Shown here piece by piece: positions 56,909 to 64,000 of a stretch of DNA of 64,000 nt. The first letter of the stretch is position 1. Every line of letters begins with the position of its first letter. Below the pieces are notes generated by a model. That model saw only the letters and a program-made list of their open reading frames with translations. It was not told the DNA's origin and searched no databases. The translations under genes and the position numbers were made by a program. Source of the stretch: CAWGOF01 sp963824225 (GTDB taxonomy: Bacteria; Acidobacteriota; Polarisedimenticolia; Polarisedimenticolales; Polarisedimenticolaceae); the NCBI GenBank assembly GCA_963824225.1, contig CAWGOF010000003.1, positions 744,001 through 808,000 on the forward strand, read 5' to 3'.

Positions 56909-58811
56909 TCGTCTTCCGCCGGCTCGCTCCCGTTGCCGGCCCGATACGCGAACGCCTGCCCCTCGTACACGATGCGCAGCGTGTCGTAGGCCAGATCGGC
57001 GCGCGTCCTCGACAGCACGCGACGCCGCACCTGCTCGGCCGAATACGCGCGCTTGCCCGCGCGCATGTCGCGCAGCCAGCCGAGCAGGCTTCGGCGGTCC
57101 ACCCGCCGGCCGCGGTCGTCGGCTCGGATTTTCCTCGCGATCTCGACGTTGCACACGGACTCGAGCATCGCGGCGAGCGGCCGCGCGCCGAAATCCGGCG
57201 AGAAGCCGCGGCGCAACAGCTCGGCCCGGGCCGACGCGTCGAGCACGATCCGCAGGCCGTGGACCTCGTCGTAGCGCCGGGCGATGCGCGCCATCTCGAG
57301 GTCCAGGATGCGCTCGGCGCTCGCCGGCGCCGAGGCGACCGAAGTGGATCATCCGTACCCGGTTGACGAACTCGGGCTTGAGCGCGCGGCGCAGCTCGCG
57401 CCGCACGTCGTGGTCCACGGCGTCGTCGCGCGCCGCGCTCGTCGGCGTAGCCGATCGGCGCCGAGCGCTGCTGCGCGTCGCTGTAGCCCAGGTTCGACGT
57501 GAAGAACACCATGCAGTTGGCGAAGTTCAGCAGCTGGCCCCGGTTGTCGGTCGTCGTCCCGCGATCGAGGATCGACAGGAAGAAGGTCAGGAGCTGCGGG
57601 TGCGCCTTCTCGACCTCGTCGACGAGCAGGATCGCGAACGGGGCGCGCGAGGACTTCTCGTGGAACGAGGTCAGCAGCCCTTCCTCGTCCGAGCGGATGA
57701 ACCCGCGCGTCGCACCGCGCAGCTCGTTGATGTCCGACGGATAGGTGTAGCTCGGGCCCTCGATCGTCAGCATCGGGACCTCGAGCTCCCACACGCCCTC
57801 GAGAACCCGGCGCAGACTCTCCACGAGGTGGTTCTTGCCTACGCCGGTGGGGCCGACGAGGAAGTACGCCGGGGGCTTGCGCGGGTCGCGCGTTCCCGCG
57901 GCGAACAAGCTGAACTCGTCGCACAGCGTCGCCACCGCTTCCGGCTGATCGATGACCGTCGCATCGAGCGCCGCCCGCAGCGCACCGATGTCGAGCGCCG
58001 GAGAACAGCAGCATGCGCTCGTAGCCCGAGATCAGGTGCTCCTTCGTCGCCGCGCCCTCGGAGACGCCTTCGCCGCGCGCGGCGGCGAGATACGTGTCGT
58101 CCTGCGGCTCGGCCGGAGCCTCGGTCCCGGCCGAACGGGCGAGGAGCGCCTCGGCCGCCGCAGCCATCAGCGGCACGCGGTCGACGATCTCGGCGAGCCG
58201 CGTGGCGCGGCGCCGCGCTCCGGGAGTCCCGCGGGCCTCGTGCAGGATGTCGGCGTAGATCCGGAACTGGTCGGCGCACTGCCGCAGGAACACGACCTCT
58301 TCCTCGAGCGGCAGCATCAGCAACCGGTTGTCCTGGAAGAAGCGGCGCAGCTGCCGGTCGTCGGCCAGGAGCTCGAGCACGCGGCCGGCCATGCGGTACG
58401 CCCGTGTCCCGATCTCCTCGAGGTCATGGCCGTGCACGGCGCGCAGCCCCAGGAGGCCGACGTCGAACAGCGCCTTGTCCGCCACGACCCGCACGTCGTC
58501 GGGCAAGCGCCGGACGCGGGCCACGATCTCGTCGTCCCCGCTGCGCTGGCGCTCGAGCAGCTCGGTGATCGCGGCCGTGCAGGTTCGGGCGCTCGGGGCT
58601 GCATGATGCGCGAGAGCCGATCCTCGGAGTACACGTCGGTCAACAGGAGCGAGCATTCGGTGACGACCCGCGCGAGGTGCTGGACCTCGAGGTCGTCGAT
58701 CGGGCGACCCGGAACGAGGCGGCGGGCGGCGTCGCGCAGACGGCGCTCGAGGCTCGGGGCGTCGAGCCGCTCGATGCACGTCGTCGGTCCGCGTGGGGTC
58801 ACACGACCCAT
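56905..58811 (-). CDS. Clp-like AAA+ ATPase with divergent Walker A (frameshifted)
   Basis: About 633 residues: an uncharacterised helical N-terminal region (about 1-300) and one C-terminal AAA+ module like the ClpA/ClpB D2 ring. Walker A reads LVGPTGVGKNHLVE, with Asn replacing the usual Thr/Ser; Walker B LLVDEVEKAHP; sensor 1 FFTSNLGY; Arg-finger region FVNRVRMI; C-terminal subdomain GFSPDFGARPLAAMLES. Extra bases are inferred near 58595-58598, 58576, 57996, 57428 and 57322. Removing them gives 634 codons. ATG 58811 has GGAGG upstream. It lies divergent from groES and is coupled to the 230-residue gene. Confidence 0.78.
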
Positions 58812-58877
58812 GGGTTCCTCCGCATGGGAAGATAGGTTGAACCGGCGTTCCTGCCATCCACGACTCGACACCGTTCC

Positions 58878-58906
58878 TTGACACCCATCGGGCAAGATCC
58901 TATAGT
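58878..58906 (+). promoter_or_regulatory. groESL promoter
   Basis: TTGACA (58878-58883), 17 bp, TATAGT (58901-58906): a near-consensus vegetative promoter directly followed by the CIRCE operator. Confidence 0.92.
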
Positions 58907-58908
58907 GC

Positions 58909-58935
58909 TCGGCACTCTCGACGTGAGAGTGCCAA
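58909..58935 (+). promoter_or_regulatory. CIRCE operator (HrcA-binding site)
   Basis: Inverted repeat GGCACTC (58911-58917), 9-nt spacer, GAGTGCC (58927-58933), matching the CIRCE consensus TTAGCACTC-N9-GAGTGCTAA at the core GCACTC/GAGTGC. Its position between the -10 and groES implies HrcA repression of groESL that is relieved by heat; hrcA itself is outside the window. Confidence 0.9.
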
Positions 58936-58994
58936 ACATAGAGCTCAAGTCGTTGATCCACAACGACTTATCGACAATGAAGAGGAGTGGGACG

Positions 58995-59283
58995 ATGAAG
59001 GTGAAGCCCCTGTACGACCGGCTGGTGGTCAAGCGGATCGAGGAGAAGGAACCCGAAGCAAGGCGGGATCATCATCCCCGACACGGCGAAAGAGAAGCCC
59101 ATGGAGGGCAAAGTCATCGCCGTGGGCTCCGGCAAGGTCGAGAAAGACGGGAAGCGGACGCCGCTCGAGGTCAAGGTCGGGGATCGGGTCCTGTTCGGGA
59201 AGTATGCGGGCACCGAGATCAAGATCGACGACAAAGAGCACGTGATCCTGCGCGAGGAGGAGGTCCTGGGGGTCATCGAGTAA
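58995..59283 (+). CDS. groES: Co-chaperonin GroES (one frameshift)
   Basis: Cap of the GroEL folding chamber. MKVKPLYDRLVVKRIEEKE, IIIPDTAKEKPMEGKVIAVG and the C-terminal DDKEHVILREEEVLGVIE are typical. One extra base lies in 59055-59062; the cleanest reading is CCC-G-AAG-CAA-GGC, although AGG read as A-GGC is also possible. With it removed the gene is 96 codons, the normal size. GAGGAG lies upstream of ATG 58995. First gene of the CIRCE-controlled operon. Confidence 0.93.
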
Positions 59284-59347
59284 CGCCCCGGAACGACGCC
59301 CGAAGCTCCAGTTTCTTTTCACCCAATTTTGAGGAGGTTTCCGGAAC

Positions 59348-60990
<1,643 letters not shown>

Positions 60991-61018
60991 TCCGTTCCGA
61001 AGCACAAACGAAGCCAAA

Positions 61019-61052
61019 AAAAAGCCCGGCCCGCTAGGGCCGGGCTTTTTTT
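61019..61052. terminator. Intrinsic terminator after groEL
   Basis: Stem AAAGCCCGGCCC / GGGCCGGGCTTT with the tetraloop GCTA, followed by a T run; the run of A before the stem could make it work on both strands. It ends the groESL operon and insulates the next gene. Confidence 0.93.
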
Positions 61053-61104
61053 CCTGTACAGTCTGGTTGCCAGTGTTTCCAACTGGCGCGAAAGGACGGT
61101 TCCC

Positions 61105-61290
61105 ATGGGCCGGTCGTCACGTACCTCGATCCTCAAGCGCCAGCGCGAGATCAAGAAGGCCGAGAAGGCGGCGGACAAGCGCGCGAAGCGTCACGGCAAA
61201 CCCGTGGACGGCTTCACCGAGCCGCGACCGACCGTACCGACGATGGTCCGGCCGAGTGACAAGCCTGCTGGATCCGGTAGCGGGTCGTAG
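61105..61290 (+). CDS. Small basic hypothetical protein
   Basis: A 61-residue Lys/Arg-rich protein (SSRTSILKRQREIKKAEKAA; DKRAKRHGKPVDGF) with a Pro/Ser/Gly tail. Short basic proteins of this kind (SSRxSxxKRQRE opening) are conserved in several phyla without known role; nucleic-acid or ribosome binding is a reasonable guess. It has its own upstream region with a short inverted repeat (GCCAGT-7 nt-ACTGGC at 61068-61086), and an AAAGGA Shine-Dalgarno precedes ATG 61105. Confidence 0.7.
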   Translation: MGRSSRTSILKRQREIKKAEKAADKRAKRHGKPVDGFTEPRPTVPTMVRPSDKPAGSGSGS

Positions 61291-61502
61291 GATCGTCTGC
61301 GGTCGATGCGATGGACCTCGGCTATCCGGTCGGATAGACGACGGGCGGCGCCCTAGCCGCTTGGATAGTCCGGCACTCCCAAGCCCCGGAAATCGCGCCG
61401 CGCACACGTGGCACCGCCGTTGCAGTTCCGCGCTCGCCGCCGCGCGGTCCGCACGCACGCGCAGCAGCAGCCTGCAACCCGCCGTGCCGCGAGGACCCCG
61501 CG

Positions 61503-62972
61503 ATGGACCACAGGCTCGTCGAGTATCGCGCGATCGTATCCCTGGGGGTGCTGGCGCTCGTCGCTTGCGCCGCTACCTCGCCCGCTGCTGCCGGATGTGA
61601 CGCGACCCCGCCCCTGCTCAACGCGCTCGCCGTCAGCACCCCGTCGATTGATACGACGCTGGGCCAGCAGACGGTCGTTTGCGACATGACGGTGGTCGAT
61701 GACTGGTCCGGGGTCGAGAAAGCCACCTGTGAGTTCGAGTCCTCGTTCCTCGGGCAGACGCGTAGCTGCAGCGCGAGCCAGGCCGCCTCGGGTCACGCGC
61801 GGGACGGAGTGTTCTCCTGCTCGGTCGCGTTTCCGCGGTTCGTCGACTCCGGCACGTGGTTCGCCCGGATCAAGCTCGTCGACGGTGCGGGGAACGCGCG
61901 GACCCTCCTTCCGCCGTCCCAGCTGCTCGTCAGCTCGGACGCAGACCTGGTGGCACCGGTGCTGAGCGGGTTCTCGTTCAGCCCGGCGTCGGCGGACGTC
62001 TCGCTGTCCGACGAAACGATCACGTGCACGATGCAGGTCGCCGACGCGAAGTCCGGCGTGGATCTCGTCACCTGCACGCTCGCGGCACCCGCGAGCGGCC
62101 AGGAGCACGGCTGCGACGCCACGCAGCCGGTGCCGGGAACGAGCACGTACACCTGCTCCTTCCGCTTGCCGCAGCACGTCGAGAACGGATCCTGGACCCC
62201 CACGGTGCGCGTGCGCGATCGCGTGGGCAACGTCGCCGACGTACCTTCCGGATCGAGCCTCGCCGTGACCTCGGCCACTCCGGACACGGTCGCCGGGGCG
62301 GGCGGGCCCGGGCTGTTCCCGACCACGGTCAGCACGGGCGAGGCGCCACGGGCGGTCCGGTGCACGATGAACCTTTCCGACATGCCGTCCGGAGTGGACA
62401 CCGCACGCTGCCGGCTGACGCAGACGGATCCGGTGGACCCGACGCTCGTGCGCATGGCCGAGTGCACGTCGTATCGACCGGTGCCCGGATCGCCGTACGC
62501 CGGCATTTTTCGGTGCGGGCTGACGCTCCCCCGCTCGAGCCCCGTGGGTCCGTGGACGGCCGAGGTGCTCGTGATCGACCGTGCCGGGAACGAGGCGACG
62601 TACGCCAGCGGCGCGCAGGTCGACGTCGTCGATTGCTCGATCGGCGACCTCGAGACGACCGCCCGGTTCTCGAATCCCACGACACTCGAGTGGGACCCGA
62701 TCGCGGGCGCGAGCCGCTACAACGTGTATCGCGGCGATCTCGCGGGCCTCGTCGACGGGAACCTGGACGGTTTGCCCGACGGCGGGTACGGCGCCTGCCA
62801 GAACGGACGCGATCCGGACCCCACCGACACGACGTTCGTCGATACCGACGTCCCGGGCCCCGTGGAGATCGGCTTCCACTACCTGGTGAGCTACACGACA
62901 CCGCTGCAGGAAACCGGGCTGGGCTACAATCGCGCGGGCACGCCGCGAACGGTCTTCGCGGTCTGTCCGTGA
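61503..62972 (+). CDS. Secreted protein with three Cys-containing repeats and an FnIII-like end
   Basis: A 489-residue exported protein: signal peptide (VSLGVLALVACAATSPAAAG), then three repeats of about 110-120 residues, each with a pattern such as VVCDMTVVDDWSGVEKATCE, ITCTMQVADAKSGVDLVTCT and VRCTMNLSDMPSGVDTARCR, ending in a strand like ARIKLVDGAGN, PTVRVRDRVGN or AEVLVIDRAGN. Four Cys per repeat suggest disulphide-bonded Ig-like folds. The C-terminus (SRYNVYRGDLAGLVDGNLDG) resembles an FnIII-type domain with Asp-rich turns. Probably cell-surface or extracellular; the partner is unknown. Confidence 0.78.
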   Translation: MDHRLVEYRAIVSLGVLALVACAATSPAAAGCDATPPLLNALAVSTPSIDTTLGQQTVVCDMTVVDDWSGVEKATCEFESSFLGQTRSCSASQAASGHARDGVFSCSVAFPRFVDSGTWFARIKLVDGAGNARTLLPPSQLLVSSDADLVAPVLSGFSFSPASADVSLSDETITCTMQVADAKSGVDLVTCTLAAPASGQEHGCDATQPVPGTSTYTCSFRLPQHVENGSWTPTVRVRDRVGNVADVPSGSSLAVTSATPDTVAGAGGPGLFPTTVSTGEAPRAVRCTMNLSDMPSGVDTARCRLTQTDPVDPTLVRMAECTSYRPVPGSPYAGIFRCGLTLPRSSPVGPWTAEVLVIDRAGNEATYASGAQVDVVDCSIGDLETTARFSNPTTLEWDPIAGASRYNVYRGDLAGLVDGNLDGLPDGGYGACQNGRDPDPTDTTFVDTDVPGPVEIGFHYLVSYTTPLQETGLGYNRAGTPRTVFAVCP

Positions 62973-62973
62973 C

Positions 62974-64000
62974 CTACGGCACGAACGGCTGGGGCGCGAG
63001 CGCGAGGCGCGCCCACAGCTCGGCGCCGAGCGGGAGCACACTCTCGTCGATATCGAAGCGTGGAGAATGGTTCGGCGCATCGATCCCGCGCGCGACGTTC
63101 CCCGCCCCGAGGAACACGAACGCTCCGGGGCGGCGCTCGAGGAAATACGCGAAGTCCTCGGCCGCGGCGATCGGCAGCGGCTCCTTGACCGCGTCCCCGC
63201 CGACGACCTCGCGCGCGAGAGCGCGCACGTGCTCGACCGCCCGCAGGTCGTTGACCAGTGCGGGGTAGCCGGGCTTGATCTCGAACACCAGCGTGCAGCC
63301 GAAGGCGGTCGCGGTGCCTTCGAGAACCTCGCGCACGCGGCGCCGCAGCAGGCTCCGCGTCGGCTCGCCGAACGAGCGCAGCGTACCGCGCAGCCGGGCC
63401 TCGTCGGGGATCACGTTCGCCGCGGATCCCGCCTCGAAAGCACCGACCGTGACGACCGCGGCTTCGAGCGGGTCGACGGAGCGCGCGACGACCGACTGCA
63501 GCGCGGTGACGCCGTGGGCGGCGGCGACGATCGGATCGATCGCCGCGTGCGGCCGCGCGCCGTGCCCTCCCTGGCCGAGGATCCGGGCGACGAACTCGTC
63601 CTGCGCCGCCATCGTCGGTCCCGGCCGGACGTGAACCGTCCCGACCTCGTACTGCGACCACAGGTGCATGCCCCACACCGAGGCGGTCTCGACGAGGTCG
63701 AGAACACCGGCGTCGATCATCCGCTCCGCTCCACCGGGTCCTTCTTCCGCCGGCTGGAAGCACAGCACCACGTCCTGCGGCAGATCGTCCCGGCGCGCGG
63801 CGAGGAGCTTCGCCGCCCCGAGGAGCATCGCCATGTGCCCGTCGTGCCCGCAGGCGTGCATGCGCCCCGGGACCGCCGAGCCGTACTCGCGACCGTCGAC
63901 CTCCTGCACGGGCAGCGCGTCCATGTCGGCCCGCAGCAGCACGGCCGGCCCGCGCGGGGCGCGCGCCCGCAGGAGCCCAGCCACGCCGGTGCCACCGATC
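62974..64000 (-). CDS. M20D amidohydrolase (hippurate/IAA-amino acid hydrolase type), partial
   Basis: M20D metallo-amidohydrolase whose N-terminus is cut by the right window edge. Visible: LLRADMDALPVQE, the CGHDGHMAMLL metal loop, PAEEGPGGAERMI with the catalytic Glu pair, GGHGARPHAAIDPI and the final AEDFAYFLERRPG. It hydrolyses N-acyl amino acids. The M20D Cys-Gly-His signature is intact, unlike the altered M20 at 8.4 kb. It ends 1 bp after the convergent secreted-protein gene stop. Confidence 0.9.
   Translation of the reverse strand, partial: IGGTGVAGLLRARAPRGPAVLLRADMDALPVQEVDGREYGSAVPGRMHACGHDGHMAMLLGAAKLLAARRDDLPQDVVLCFQPAEEGPGGAERMIDAGVLDLVETASVWGMHLWSQYEVGTVHVRPGPTMAAQDEFVARILGQGGHGARPHAAIDPIVAAAHGVTALQSVVARSVDPLEAAVVTVGAFEAGSAANVIPDEARLRGTLRSFGEPTRSLLRRRVREVLEGTATAFGCTLVFEIKPGYPALVNDLRAVEHVRALAREVVGGDAVKEPLPIAAAEDFAYFLERRPGAFVFLGAGNVARGIDAPNHSPRFDIDESVLPLGAELWARLALAPQPFVP

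Overview
The window is about 70% GC, densely coded, and carries a Gram-negative gene set: Kdo and LPS synthesis genes, TatAC, a TonB-dependent receptor and a CIRCE-controlled groESL operon. A PadR regulator paired with an ADOP-type MacB/FtsX permease, a TonB receptor with an N-terminal carboxypeptidase-regulatory domain, and a fused E1 alpha/beta dehydrogenase together suggest Acidobacteriota. That assignment is an inference from gene families; no rRNA is present to test it.

Layout. 0-2.3 kb: 3' end of gltX, a zinc-ribbon membrane protein and a frameshifted M50 protease, in an overlapping operon. 2.3-8.4 kb: tRNA-Gln, a gluzincin/TPR protein, PadR plus ADOP permease, and a VapBC pair. 8.4-17.7 kb: an M20 hydrolase with an altered active site, an SDR (TDH-like), a DUF2270 protein, a hybrid histidine kinase, tRNA-Glu, phosphomannomutase and fumarase. 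17.7-29.3 kb: GlcD-like oxidase, CDF exporter, TonB receptor, ALDH7-type dehydrogenase, S1-repeat protein, quinone oxidoreductase and MurB. 29.3-42.5 kb: SWIM/SNF2 helicase, E1 alpha-beta fusion, B3/B4 protein, DUF6178 protein, DUF1697 protein, a Phd-YoeB pair, a PadR-HAAS-CPBP operon and PepT. 42.6-54.4 kb: the cell-envelope block kdsB-pyrG-kdsA-lipoprotein-kdsD-kdsC-lapA, a DUF4388 protein, Trm112, GT9, a Kdo-kinase-like protein and tatCA. 54.4-64 kb: CtpA protease, a Clp-like AAA+ ATPase with a small partner, groES-groEL with CIRCE and a terminator, a small basic protein, a secreted Cys-rich repeat protein, and an M20 amidohydrolase cut by the window edge.

The most striking feature is a set of about 40 single-base indels that break about eleven genes (M50 protease, pmm, fumC, ALDH, kdsB, pyrG, kdsA, groES, groEL and the Clp-like ATPase), while equally long or conserved neighbours are intact. 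When the conserved reading is restored, nearly every indel lies exactly between two codons. Resolvable insertions are C or G, almost always the complement of the preceding base. Deletions remove one of two identical bases at a codon junction. Correcting them gives whole-codon gene lengths and restores the expected start/stop overlaps. Sequencing errors should not know codon phase, so this points either to a protein-guided consensus-editing artefact or to translational recoding. Many of these genes are normally essential, so they are annotated as genes rather than pseudogenes.
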